64,000 bases of DNA from Oxyruncus cristatus (lineage: Eukaryota; Chordata; Aves; Passeriformes; Cotingidae), in contig VXAY01005883.1 of assembly GCA_013399855.1 (NCBI GenBank), forward strand, positions 68,253-132,252. The letters are read 5' to 3'. The position numbers and the translations under genes are program-made. The notes under the pieces are model-generated. The model saw nothing but the letters and a program-made list of their open reading frames with translations, was not told the origin of the DNA and searched no databases. This document shows, in pieces, positions 22,130 to 35,449 of this stretch. The stretch's first letter is position 1. The number at the start of each line of letters is the position of its first letter.

Positions 22130-24152
22130 AACATCCTAGCAGCAAATGACTTTCTAAGAGAGAACTTCAAACTCAACAAGGCCCATAAGAACGTGGTGAC
22201 CAGGAACTCAGTTCAGAACTCTTTACATTTACGCTGACTTCAGATTAGACCAGAAAACAGATTTCATCACATTTCACCCACAGCATTAGACTAGGCAGCC
22301 TCTAGCAGACAGCTCAACTTCATGATGTAAAGGAAGACCACAGCTCTGGGTTATTGGTACACTGAGATCTGAAGCCTGTGCTTAAATTAGCCCCTGCCAT
22401 CCCCTTTAACAACAGGAGCCAGATTTGGCTTCATCAGCAATGGGACAGAAAGGTTGTGCAATCTTTGCCTCCAGGCTCCAAAGACAAGACTTACAGGTCA
22501 ATCACCTCAAATCTACACCTATCTGCAGCCATGCTTGCTCTCTTCCACACAAACGGACATCAGATATATCAAACATGGCATTGCTCAAATCTGCATCAAG
22601 GTCCTTTTAATAACAGAAAAATCCTTTTCCTACCTCACTTCTGTAAAGAGTGCAGATTGAGTTGTTGCTTGAACTCAAGCTCAAATAGGTTCAAGTCTGC
22701 ACAGAACACCAGTAGGACTTGGAGATTTTTCGGTTGGTTTGGGTTTTTTCTCCTCCTCTAAATGTGAGTTTTCACCCCAAGAGTAAATGCCTTGAAGGCT
22801 TCTGCAACTAGGAATAGGAAGACTTGACTTTTCTTTCTAGTGAATGCTGAACTGAAAGTAAAGTCAGAAGTAGTCATATGTCAAAGTAAAGCTTTCAAAT
22901 CTCTTTTAAATCTGTGCCTGCTGACTTCTTTAAAGAGTTGTCTAGTCAGGACTTCAGTATAATTCAGTACTAATATTAGTTAATGAACTATATAATACTA
23001 CGTTAGGGTTACTGGCAACTTATCATGTTCTCCTTCACTTTTACTGTTTTCTTCAAGAGGTGTTTTTGGAGCAGTCTTTGTTGCACTTGTTTTCTGGTTG
23101 TTGGTTGATTGCTTTGCATTTTTTGAGTTTCTGGGCTTTTGTATTTCTTTAACTACATTATAATCCAGCCTGATCTTTAGGTGATTCAAAAACCAAGCAA
23201 ACACTGTCAAAGACTTAAGAGGAAAACTTTATGTTGAAGCCTTTCATCTTGCTTCAACTTTTATAGTCCAGATGCATACAAGTCCTGAAAAAGTGGCAAC
23301 TTACAATTGTGTGTCTCTGTTTCCATTTTTATAGTCAATAATGAACTCTGACACATGGTTTAGAATTGACTAGAAGCTTAATCTATAAATTTATAGAATA
23401 AAGATACTATTTTTAACATGGCTTTAGAAAAAAATCAGCCTGGACAACAGTACGAAGGAAGATTTTTCAATTCATTACATTGGTTGTTAATGCAGTTAAA
23501 GAAAATATTTATATTGGAGTTCATAACATCCAATGTTTTTGAGGCATGATCATTGAAGAGTATTTTATTAACAAGAGATGGCAAAAAAAGCAACAAGAAT
23601 TTCTTTTCTGCAAGAAACTAAGCCATGGCAACATCATAGTAACCAGTATGTTTTTGAGTAGTCTGTGTTCTCTGCCGTGTGCTGTCTTTCAAATTCAGTT
23701 CCACCAGTACTTCTCCCAGCCCACCAGAGTTTCTAATGAAAACCCTTCACTGTTCCATAAACCTTTACACCTGCAACACACTCTCCCTTTTTCTTTTCCC
23801 CTCTCAAAAGAATCTCCAGGTTTTGCTCTTTATCCAACGCATTTCAGTGTCAGTATCTCGTCAAGCCACTGTTACATTCCACTCAGATCACTCCATTCTT
23901 GAGGAGGATTCGAATGATTCTATGTGTTAATCATATCAGCCATAGCAATTTGTGCTCCAGACTTCTACAGACTCTGAATCCTTTGTGACAACACCTTGGG
24001 GGCTGTGAAGCTAAAAGAACACTGCTCAGCACACAGCTGCTGAACACTCACGTGTGGGGACCACAACTGCTGAGAAGCAAAGACCTGGTGCATCATTTAG
24101 GGCTGTTCTCCCTACACGTACATCAAAAGCTGGGATTTGATTCATGGCTGAT

Positions 24153-24264
24153 ATTTGAACCAAGGCAAGGTCACATTCAGACAAATATGACATACATGTA
24201 TTTGTTATTTGATCCAAGACCCAAGGTCACGTTCACACAAATGTGTCATCTGAGTATTTGCTAT
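24153..24264 (+). repeat. Imperfect tandem duplication (units about 54 and 58 bp)
   Basis: Unit 1 (24153-24206) and unit 2 (24207-24264) both run from ATTTGA.CCAAG through AAGGTCAC.TTCA.ACAAAT to GTATTTG. Each contains CAAGGTCA (24166-24173 and 24222-24229). A further decayed repeat built on TCCCAAAAA and ACCCAT.TGT follows at 24308-24377. Confidence 0.75.
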
Positions 24265-27200
24265 ATTTTTATTACCCTGCTGATGAACTCAAGGCTCTTT
24301 CACTTTCCCCATGTATCCCAAAAAATCCCTACCCATTTGTTCGGTGTGTCCCAAAAACTCCTCACCCATGTATTTGTAAGTCACCTCTTTTTCCTAAGTT
24401 TTGCAATACTGTACAAATGTCTGACAAGTTAATTACATTAACCAAGATTTTGAATTGATTAACAGTCAGGGACACCTCAGCCTCGGAGATCAGCGCTCAG
24501 ACTGAGGCTAAATCTGGTTGCATGTTACGGCCAGAATTAGAAGAATTAAGAAAAAGGAACAAACCAAAAACCCCACAAAAATTGTTTTATAAACTGTACG
24601 CACAGGTTAGATGCCCTAAGCCATTATAATTTTTTTTCTAAAAATAATACACAAAAGTAAGTTTGAGTGGTGAAGTCAAAGTTGATTGTGAAACGTACAG
24701 GGTTTACAAACAGCCCACACATTTGTCCCAGCATGCTGCTCACTGGGAACCAGATCCTTAAGACTAAATTGAAATGTTGCAATTGTTTCCTTACACATGT
24801 GATTACAGCATCTCAGATTATGAAAAGTGCCTGCTCAACAACCTTCTAACTATACCCTGATATTCTACAGAGACCTCATCTGTTGAAGGATACAGACATT
24901 TGAGGGTAAAAGGCAAACACAAACTGCATTTTAGTGTGGTAACTAAATGATTATCTCCAATATAATCAATTTTTGAAGCAAATAAAATGTAAACCCCTTG
25001 CTAAGTCTCCTGCAGAGAACATTTTACTACATACGGTAAAAAAAAAACTTCATAGGGTAACAAATTAAAGACATCTGTGCAACTAGAATTGTCAATTACA
25101 ATTATAATCTGATACATACAGAGGCAGTGCCAGGAAAAATTTTTGGCCATTTTCCATTAAACATATTGACTGTGCTGGTACCTAAACTTCTCACTCAAAA
25201 GTTTTACTTGCTCACATGCTTGATTAAAAAAAATAAAAACGAATAAGCCAACACAAGAACATTTACATGACTGTTCTATCAAGAAAGACATCATAACTTT
25301 TACAAGTATAGCTGTCCAGTAACTCCTCTAACAAATGTGAAATTTCAGACATACTATATGTATGAAAAGACATAAAAAAACAATTGTCACTAAACTTAGA
25401 GTCAAACAAGGCCTTTAATGCACTTTCTGACACTTGATACTATTTCATCAATCTTTAGGGTTCATGTAAATGTATGAATAACTTAAAATGAGCTCTTACA
25501 AACTAGGAGATAAGAATCCCTTGTTTTATATCTGCAGACCTTTACGTGGGACAGCAATTGGTATATATTGTTGATAATATCTTATTGGCAGTAACACACT
25601 CCTGAGAGCTTAGAATCCTTGCTGTGTTAAAAATACCTGTCTTCAGATGAAAATTACAGTAAAATGAAGGATAAGAAACAATTACCTAATCTTTTGTTCT
25701 CTGAGCATATTTGATATTTTGGTACAATTTCAACCTTGCTTATTTGACAGAAGAGCAAAGGACTGATCCTGTGAAATAAATACTTCAACTACATACAACC
25801 TAGTTCAAGGCCACATATTATATTTGACAGATGCCAAGTAGTTTTGAGCTTATTGACCGGTAGTGAAGTTTTTGCAATTGTTTAAACAGCATGATAAAAG
25901 CTTGAGAGCTATAAAGACAGTACCCAAACTCCAAAAAGTAGCATTCATGGCTGTTTGCCACTGCCAGCATTAAAACACTGGGGAAAGGATAAAACCCCCC
26001 CAAACTGAAATTAAATTAAAACTTTGGGGAGAAGGATGAAAAAAGCTTGAATTTCTATTATTTGCTCCCAGAGACACAACATTTCCACACCACTGCAGCT
26101 CCTGCTGCGCTCGGATGCCTCCCTGCTTCCTTCCCTGTGCTGTACTCGGGGGCCCCCTCCCCACAACGGCGCTGGAGCTGGTTCAGCCTGTGCTGCTGTG
26201 GGCTCCAGAACAGATAATTGTTGAATTCCTATTGCATCATTTCCTCAGGAGGCCCAATACCGTGTTTTTCTTTCTTCTCCCAAGCTACCAACTTCCATAA
26301 CAATTAGAGGACTTCAATGCCTTCAGAGCCATTACTGCTTTCTCTAATTTGACAAGACTTGCAGGTTTAGAATTATTGGGAGGAGAGGACAGCAGACCAT
26401 TCTGCATATACCTGACAGGTAACTAGTCCAAAAGACACGAGAAAACAACCCCGAAGACAGCTTTCAGTAAAGCAGCTTTGGAGCGTAACTCTCTTCCAAG
26501 ACAGATCTGGACTTTTGCCTTCTTTCCCCCCCATTTTTTTTCCAGTCAATTTTCAGTATTTGTTTTATATTTACTAGGTTTTGTAGAACACATAAGTGCT
26601 CAACAGGTGCCTTAAGTTATGTCAGTACTTGGATTATTCTACAATTTTCCAGACTTGGAACTCACCTGGACTCCTAATCACATACTTTATTAAGAAAAAG
26701 ATAATCGGCTGTCCTTGAAATAATGGTTAAATATTCACTTTGACTGAAGATTTCTGCCCATGAGCAAAAATAGTAGTTCTTACAGACATCCTAATGGCAA
26801 CATTCTTTCTGAATAAAGAGTTATTGTTTTGGAACGATACTTTTAAATCTAAAAGGAGAGGGGGGGAAAAAGAAAAAGATAAATTAAAATTACTTAATGC
26901 AAAAGGCTGAAAGATGGTTTGGTGTATTTTGAAAATATTGACTTAAGGTTGTAAAAAGCTTCACTTGAGTCTTACCTGCCTTTTAATGTTAACTTAGGCC
27001 TTGCAACTCCCCATTTTTAGTCTACCTATTCAGATACAACTTCTCCACCTGAGAAACTCCCAAACTTTGTGACAAAGATCTCATTACACAGGTCATGCTT
27101 GGAAAAATTGAAATAAAAAAGCCCACAGCTTTGCTTCTGTACCTGTTCCTGCAACAGCTCTCCTACTTAGGACCAGCATTCCTTAAAAAGGGACATGAAG

Positions 27201-28924
27201 TCTCTTAGTTTTCTCTTTTTGTTTACAGCTTAAATTTCTACGTCTATGCTCAGGCTTCTTCTTGTTTTGGCTCGGGACGAAGTCCAGTTACTTTGGTGTT
27301 TCATGCTGCAACTTTCATTTCAAAGACCAATGACAACAAAAAATACCTTTCTGCCTCAAGAGTGCCCCCTTTCCATCTCCCCATCCCAAACCTCAGTTAC
27401 AGTTTGGGCTTTGCCCTGGCACACTCCTTTCCAATACTCTTTCATCAGCCATATCAGCCCATCCCCAAATCACCTCCTTCACCCCCTCAGGCCCTGCAGT
27501 CTCCCACCCCAGCTCCTCCAGCATCTGCACAGCTGCACCCGCCTCACCATCTGCAGCCCCCTGCATGATTCATCACCCACCAGAACAGACCGGGATTATT
27601 CACTCTTTCAAAAGCTACAGAGCAATCTACATCTGTTTCTGGACGAGATTCAAGAAGCCTGAATTCGCCTTCTTAGCAGAGAACACCACCACTGTGTATT
27701 TGCAGTGGTTTTATTTCACTGATAAACTCGACACAGCAACATGACTGATTTGATAAACTAAAGTCAACTTAACAGAAGAATTTATATCCTATAAAAAAGA
27801 ATGACTCTCAGACAAGGTATTACAGATTTAGGCCCCTTCTGCTTGCAAGTGCCTTTTTGCAAATTGAGTAATTCCAGTGGGCTAGCTTTCACACTCTTCT
27901 ACTAGCACAAAAAAATCTAACGTCTTCTATAAACAGCACCTGGACTTGTGTAGTTTCTTCATTGTGCTACTATTTCACTCATTCCTTCCAAGTATTTTTA
28001 CAGGCTCTTGTTGCTCAGTTATTACATTTAAATAAATACACAAATAAAACCTGCTAAAAATAACCTAACTTCAATTTAATGTCATACCACAACTCAGAGT
28101 ACCCAAAGTGGAATGAGAAACAAAATTCTTTCACTTTTTGGTTTGTTTTGTTTGTTTTTTTTTTTTTGGATTTTTTTGCTATGACAAAGGCCTTCAGTTT
28201 TAGTCTGACAACCTAGACATCACTACCTTAAAAAGTTTTTCTTTGTGATAAATGTATCACACAAAAACGAAGTTTACACTGAATTAGCACTGCTGACAAG
28301 AGCCTTGGCAACTGGCATGAACGCAATTAATCTACATTTTTTGGCAAATGGACATCAACTACTTGTACTTGCAAGCTCCTGACACGACAGATAGAGGATA
28401 TTCTTGGGACACATGACTTCACAGCTCTAAATCAGGTCACTCACTACAGTATGGAGATCACAAGCCTCTCGCTCCTGCAAGATCCAAAAGTGTTAAAACA
28501 TAAGCAATTATTTTCCTACCGTTATTTTCCCGGCTCATCCTTCACATGACATGAAGGGTGTCTGGTTATCAGTTTAACAGCAATACCAGCATTGCCACCC
28601 TACTCTTCCCCACTCCTTTTAACTGAGGAAGCACCTGAATTGCAGAAAGGTGGAACTAAAACCTGAGTCCAGGAAAACAGCCAAGATAGGAAAGCCTGTT
28701 CAAAAAGCAATATATGTACTTTCACATTCCAGTTTTACTTCACTCTGTAAGGCATTTTAGCTGGGTTGAACCAGACTTCGAAAGAGCAATTACGGGGACA
28801 CAGCATGCATTTCTCTACAGAGCCAAAGTGAGTCGTTGGTTGCAAAATAAAGTTACCTTAAGGGTACTCAGACAAGCTTAAGCAACGTATTAGCTCCCTC
28901 AAATCACAAGGGTATCCATTCCAC

Positions 28925-29260
28925 AGGTCCCCGCACCTTCCCTTTCGTTCCCTCCTTCCCAGCCTCGCCGCCCCCACCCCCGGTGCCTGCGCTGGCTCCC
29001 GCCCTTGGGCACCCCTGCACTCGTAAGGGAGCCCAGAGCGGGGCCAAGCCGCGTGCCAGCGCCCTCCGGGACACCACCCTGGACACACCAGCCTGGCTCC
29101 CTGCCAGGCCAGCGCCAGGCCAGGAGCACAGCGCTCGGGCCTGGAGCCGGGGGCAGCCGCGCTGGCCGCGGAGGAGCACGGCTGTGTCCCAGCCGTCCAG
29201 CTCCCGGGAACAGGCCCTGGCGTGGCGTGTTCCCCAGGGCAGACGCAGCCTCGGTGACAC
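28925..29260. promoter_or_regulatory. Intronic CpG-rich patch, possible alternative promoter or 5' exon
   Basis: About 340 bp of GC- and CpG-rich sequence stands out from AT-rich surroundings inside the PPARA 5' intron. A minus-strand donor-like TTAAG|GTAAC lies just below it (exon side ending at 28857). No TATA box, coding domain or known repeat is seen. A CpG-rich fragment of an unrecognised repeat is an alternative. Confidence 0.4.
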
Positions 29261-32200
29261 AATTCCGTTCACTACGTGTAACACGGGAAAACCATCAACA
29301 GCCAGAGATGGTCGAACAGACCCACTGAGGGGCTGCAAACAGGAGGGACAGAAACACACGGATGGCAGAAGGAAAGAAGGGGCCTAGGTCAGATCCATCA
29401 TGCTCTGTAACCACGTTTCTCTCTGTAGCCTACATCTGCAGGGCTATCAGGAGCAACAGAGAGCGAAGACATCCTATTTTCTGTCCTGTTTGCATTTATG
29501 TGCTCATTCATACACAAACACACCCTTGCCATGTAAAAAAATCAAATGAATGAAAGCAGCAAACCAAACAATTTGTATTCTTAAAGGCTAATCACTTCTA
29601 CATTTCCACAGGATTTATTACAGGATTTATAATCTTGAGAAAATGCAACTCCCTGTAAATTCAGCTGGAATTACAGCAGCTCAGTACGCTGAAAATCAGG
29701 TGCCCAAAACGTACATTTAAGTTGAATGTTTGACAGAGGTTTGAAAACACGGGCATGTTTAAGTGCAGTTATGTCTGTGTGGCACCACAGAACACAACAC
29801 ATACAGCTGCTGTTTTTTTCAAAGGCAGCATCCTGTGCTGCTCGTCTCTTACTTACATAGGTACCAAAGCTGCCAACTGATTTGATCAGACTGGCCTGCT
29901 TAATTGCACACAGCAGTCTTTTATCCTGAGGGGGGTAAAAATAAATTTCACTACATATATATGTCTTGTAATCTTCCCCTGAAAATTGCCAACAAGCCAA
30001 CAATAGTCACTATGACCTGTGGGTTGCAACTAATTTTATTTTAACATCAGAGTGAGTACATTAATGGACAGCTGTGCTGGAGCATTCCCCAGCCCTTGGA
30101 CAGAAAGCACTGCCTGCTAATGAACGCAGGAGTCTCCAAAGCCTCTTGACACAACACCCACCTTCTCCCTCGTCCTCCCCCTCATACATGTTAAATAAAG
30201 ATGTGGGGGGGGTTGTTTCGTTTAATGGGACCCTGCCCTATGACTCCAGTGTCAGGTACTTTATACCATTCTTGCTGAAGCAGTACCACTAACAGCAGGT
30301 TAGGAGATACCATCACTAATTCAAGTCTTCACTTTCAAATAGCCGTTGCAAATAGACAAAAGCTCTTCTTACCTTCTGAACATTCACATACTGAGTGGTT
30401 TGTTCAGTGATTTCTTATATCAATTATTTCCAGTAAATAATTATTTAAACAGAACAGGCATGTAGCACTTATTTGTGTAACAAAAAATAAAAGAATAGCA
30501 ATACAAGCCTATATGCAGATAACAGTATTTACTTAGCATTAACAGTGCTGGATGCATGGATATATACAACAAAACAGTAATCCTGTCTCCAAACGTTAAT
30601 CACAGGCTGTGGAATAGTCACAAATAATCAATTGTTATTATACTTCTTTTTTGTTAAATGTAAATAACAGTAAGTTATTATGGTACCATTTTTTAATGTA
30701 GAATACATCAAACTTTAAACTATTCATAATGATACAATCTCTCAGCTCCAGGATATTATACACTCACAGATGAGTAAGGCGTTACTCAACCTGCTCTTAA
30801 TTTGCACACCAAACAGCATCTCTGGTTTCCTTCTGTGTACTTATCAACTAACTGAAAACAAACTAATGAGACACCAAATTATTAAATACGAAAATATTAG
30901 ACTAACTCGCTTTCACGTGTATTTCATCTGCCTGGACACAACTTCAGTAGCTGCTCACTCCTCTGAGTTCCTCAAGGCTGACACATTTTTGAACAAGTTT
31001 CTTTTACTATTTGGAAAGATTGAGTAATTTCTCAGTTTATATATTTTTAAAAGCCATGATAGTATATCAGCATTTCCAGAAAGGAATGGGTAATTTGCCA
31101 AATGCTTGCCACTCTACTCTTAGTGTTTCACAGGCATGAGACAAATTGAACTTAAACCAATAAATTTAGGGGAATATCGTACCAGAGAGCAAACTGTGCC
31201 TCTTGCCTCTTTGGTAATTTGCATCTTTCAATCTCCAAAGTAAAAAAAAATTTCAACCCCATGTGCATTTTAAGACACGGCAAAGACCCACACAAACTAC
31301 TCATGTAACAACTCAAGCCTCAGTTGATTGGAATTGGAATGCCAATGAGTTGTATTTTTTAATTTGTATTAATCTGTGCATGAGAAGCCCTTCACTGGAC
31401 ACAGAAATTACACTTCCTAGATATTTAAAGACACATGCAAGGCACTTATAAATAAAGACTGTTTCATAAGCAGAAACTATGAGAACTGGTATGAGGAAGT
31501 GGAGTCAGACTTGGCAACATCTCAATGCCACATGCAATCTGGTCACACAACAATCTTCTCATATCAATTCAATGTTTTTGAGACATGCCAAATATCACAG
31601 TCTTTGAGAGATTTTAGGGGTTTTTTGATGATTTGGAGCTTAACCCTACCAGATAAGTACTTTTGAATTCAGTGAAAAAATCAGCATTCTACTTCATAAC
31701 AAGTTGTTCAATATTTGACAGTGAAATCCTGATCACTCTACTTCTGAAATATTAAGAATTTAGAATTCTACTGACTATTGCCTAAGGCAGTAGCAGATAT
31801 CAGAACATAAGGAAGTTTTACTTCCTCTATTCTCCTGATTCTGCTTCTACTTTCTGCTTATCAATTATTTATTGGCACTACTTGCTCAGATTTCTTTCCC
31901 TGTCAGTTGACTATACATTAATCCCTCTTGACAGAGATTCTACCCCAAATGTTTGTTCTTCCCTAGCTGTTCAAGAACAATGCCAGGATAGCCCCAAGCC
32001 CACATTCGTACTCACCAGTTCAGGCAGCATCTTGCAAGGCTGTAACAGAAGTTGTTTTCCAGAATCTGTTCCCTTTCCATTTCATGTGCACATGTGATAA
32101 CAAGTGGTTCTTCATCAATAAAAAGCTGCTGACATCCTTTGTTAAAAAAATAAAAATAAAGAGTCAACAAATTTTTCCAAAGCTTACTGTTCTGATTTTA

Positions 32201-32655
32201 TATTGATTTGATGGAATTTAAGGCTTTTCAAAAAAATATTCCTTAATGCTTCTTCAGGAAAAAAATGCTGTTGTTTCACTTGGGCTAAAATTATATTTTA
32301 AATGACGGAGGCTTTTAATACGTCACTAGTTTTACAGCAGGACCACACTGACATCTAGCTAACTAGGGAATATGACTGGTATATCCCAATATCATTCTTT
32401 TTTCTTCAAACTGGAAAAATTCAAAACCACTCAGCTAAGAACACTATAATGAAAGCTCTGTGCTATTTTAATTATCGGTTATAAAGCAAAATACTTTTAC
32501 TCATAAGCAGCATTCCCACAAATGTCCAAGTCTTTCAGTAGACAAATTGTTATGGTTTCCAAGGCGTGTAAGATGTCTTTGCAACTGGCCTTTTAAGTAC
32601 CATTTACAGTTTAAAAGGTACTGATTTTGCTTTTGTATTCTTTATAAGGCCCCTT

Positions 32656-32680
32656 AAAAACAACAACAACAACAAAAACT
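32656..32680 (+). repeat. (AAC)n simple repeat
   Basis: A short AAC microsatellite in AT-rich DNA. Confidence 0.8.
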
Positions 32681-33999
32681 ATGCATACCTCTAAAATCCA
32701 AAAAATTAAAAGATTTGGGGAGATTTTGAAAAAGTAGTCAGATTAAAAGAAAAAGAAACTGAAAATTCAAAAATTCTTTAAGAAAGTATGCTAGAACATA
32801 TAATAAATATGAATTCATTAATTTTCCAAGACAAGTATGGTGCCCTCTTTTTTTCCCCTTGCAAAAATATGCAAAAGAAACAGAACTCAAATCTCACCAG
32901 GAAACCTACAACAAACTAAAGAGAAAAATAGTGCTGTTTGTAATTTTGAAGTCCAAGCTATTCTAAAAAAAAAAAATTCTAAGAAAAATTTCATTGCCCT
33001 CCTTATCCACCTTGGCTCAACAGTGAGCACTATAATCCATATTCTAGAACAACATAAATACCTTAGGCCATATACCCTACTCTCCTGTAGGACAAAATTG
33101 TCTCTTATTATATTTATAACACTCTACAGATGAAACAATAAAAGCATAACTGGATGAAATCACAACTGAAATGTAACCCTCTCTCCATGGTTTAAAATTC
33201 ATGATAGCCTTTATGAAGACTTCAGGATTAATAGAAAATGAAGACCTTAAAGAACCACTGAAAAGCAAGTGACAAAACCACTGGGTGTTTGGGATGTGCA
33301 GGTTTGCAGTAGGTACCCAAAATTCCCTGGGCACCTGACTGCAGAGGATGACAGTCAATATAAAGTAGCAAAAGATTGATAAGAATTTTTTTTTTTGGAC
33401 CATACTAAGAGTTCCTTCCAAACATGGGAAAAGAGAGGGTGCATGCTGTCTGCACAGTTCCACAAACCTCTGATAAGGTCTACACACGCTCATGCTTCCA
33501 AACCACCACATCAGTTACTCAAAATCCCCAAATCTGCCACTGAATTAACTAGGAGCCGATGGCCACTTGGCAGCTCACACCAGCTAACAAAGGTTATGAC
33601 ACTGGTTTAGCTTTGAGCAGACTGCGACCACATCACATGAACCACAACTGCCCTCAGTTCCAGCACGAGACCAGGTATCCTCAGTTCTCAGTCAGGGATT
33701 CAGAATTCATAAAGGAAAGAGTTTTTATAGCCGATTGGTTTTGCTGCCTGCAAAGCAAATATCTAAAAGTGATCAGTGTGAGATGCCAAAGAGAAAATCT
33801 GTGCATGTTCTGTAACACAAGCACAGTTTGACCACCGCTTTCCTTCACAACAAAACTTATGCGACACCTCTATTAGTGCTGTACTACTAAGACATTCCAT
33901 GCCACCCAAAGGGCCAGACATTATCATTCCAGATAATCCCGCCTGACAAATCCTGTACTCATACTACTTCCCTCGGAGAGCTGCGGAACAGCTACCCGT

Positions 34000-34499
34000 G
34001 TCACTGAGACTGTGCCAATCTTCATATAAATACAAGGCAATACGTTTCCGCACTTTTTCCATCAGTACTTCTGGAATGCTTTCTGAAAAGCCAGTGACCA
34101 GCCCCACAGGGACAACCAAGAACCGGCCAAACTACAGAGCCCCGGAGGCGCTGCCCGTCCCCGCTCTTCACCGCCAGGACAGAGTGCTCTCCTGCGAGCA
34201 GCCGACCGGGAACCCGCCTGGCCCCGCCAAGCCAACAGCGGGAACCTCCAGGCTCGTACTTTCTGCCCAGTGCCCGAGTTCATTCCAGGTTAAGGACAAC
34301 CCAGATGTGCCCCATTTAGGACATGGGACAGTTGCCAAGCAGCACCTCGTGTGCCGGGGCATTACCCTCCGTCCCGTTCCCCGCTCCCCCGGGGTTCCCA
34401 GCCTGGCTCTTTACCTCCGCCCGCCCGCCCGCGCTGGGCCGGCTCTGCCCGTCCCGCAGCCCCTGGGCCCGGTCCCCACAGCTGGCGGCCGGCGCCGAG
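34000..34499 (-). promoter_or_regulatory. PPARA: CpG-rich segment, likely PPARA promoter/first-exon region
   Basis: GC content and CpG density rise from about 34130 up to the assembly gap, with GGCGGCCGGCGCCG at its edge. On the minus strand the sequence GGGCGGGCGGGCGGAG is followed by GTAAAGAG, a good splice donor, so a non-coding first exon could end at 34415 and extend into the gap. The position fits: upstream of the PPARA coding exons and in the right orientation. Confidence 0.5.
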
Positions 34500-34920
34500 N
34501 NNNNNNNNNNNNNNNNNNNNNNNNNNNNNNNNNNNNNNNNNNNNNNNNNNNNNNNNNNNNNNNNNNNNNNNNNNNNNNNNNNNNNNNNNNNNNNNNNNNN
34601 NNNNNNNNNNNNNNNNNNNNNNNNNNNNNNNNNNNNNNNNNNNNNNNNNNNNNNNNNNNNNNNNNNNNNNNNNNNNNNNNNNNNNNNNNNNNNNNNNNNN
34701 NNNNNNNNNNNNNNNNNNNNNNNNNNNNNNNNNNNNNNNNNNNNNNNNNNNNNNNNNNNNNNNNNNNNNNNNNNNNNNNNNNNNNNNNNNNNNNNNNNNN
34801 NNNNNNNNNNNNNNNNNNNNNNNNNNNNNNNNNNNNNNNNNNNNNNNNNNNNNNNNNNNNNNNNNNNNNNNNNNNNNNNNNNNNNNNNNNNNNNNNNNNN
34901 NNNNNNNNNNNNNNNNNNNN
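34500..34920. other. Assembly gap (421 N)
   Basis: A run of unknown bases inside the CpG-rich region. It probably hides the core of the PPARA promoter and first exon. ORFs spanning it are artefacts. Confidence 1.
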
Positions 34921-35160
34921 CCCCGCTCGGTCCTGGCACAGCCCTCAGACGCCTCACACCCGTCTCACTCCTCGCACCCCACTCAGTCCGCACTCTCTGC
35001 ACTCCCCTCACAGGCCTCACAGTCCTCACACCTCCTACACTCGTCACTCCCCTCACAGTCCTGACCTCTCACTCCCCTCAGCCCCCTTGCACTCCTCACG
35101 CCCCTCACACCCTCCCCTCAGCCCCCTCACAGTCCTTGCTCCCCTCAGACCCCTTGTTGC
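34921..35160 (+). repeat. CTC-rich minisatellite-like repeat next to the gap
   Basis: Degenerate repeats of ACTCCCCTCACAGTCCT and shorter CCCCTCAC variants fill about 240 bp, strongly pyrimidine-rich on the plus strand and G-rich on the minus strand. It abuts the gap and probably continues into it. Confidence 0.75.
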
Positions 35161-35407
35161 CTAAAATGGAAGAAAAGAACCCTCAGACCCCTCACTCACC
35201 TCACGTCCCACCGGCCTTGGGTCCCTGCGCACCCCCGCAACTTCACTGAGATCTGGGGCGAAGGTGGGAGAGCCTGTGGCAGCCAGACTTTCAATCGTGT
35301 GCCCACCTGCCTCAGGGGCAGGGGGACCCATTGCTGCACGAAAACACTGCTGGCTTTCCAAAATCATGGAATGCATGTTCGCCTTCACGTTTGCACTTTG
35401 TTCAGGG

Positions 35408-35449
35408 GAAAAAAACAAACAAACAAACAAACAAACAAAAAAAAATAAA
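35408..35449 (+). repeat. (AAAC)n simple repeat with A-rich tail
   Basis: About six AAAC units followed by an A-rich run. Confidence 0.85.

Larger units (their letters stand above)
17424..34414 (-). other. PPARA: PPARA 5' UTR intron region (one or more introns)
   Basis: Upstream of the acceptor at 17424 there is no further coding sequence. If the candidate first exon ends at 34415, this stretch is about 17 kb of 5' UTR intron, possibly interrupted by small non-coding exons that I cannot place with confidence. Most of it is AT-rich unique sequence. Recognisable contents are the CR1 copy at 18030-18550, a decayed tandem repeat at 24153-24377 and a CpG-rich patch at about 28925-29260. No other gene is supported. 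Confidence 0.6.

Noticed and set aside
28858..29387. Several overlapping 107-151 codon ORFs on both strands
   Set aside because: These are typical of a GC-rich CpG patch. The frames are Pro/Arg/Gly-rich and unrelated to known proteins.
33998..35249. ORFs of 237-388 codons on both strands around 34.0-35.2 kb
   Set aside because: They exist only because the run of 421 N contains no stops. The flanking peptide is low-complexity Pro/Ser/His.
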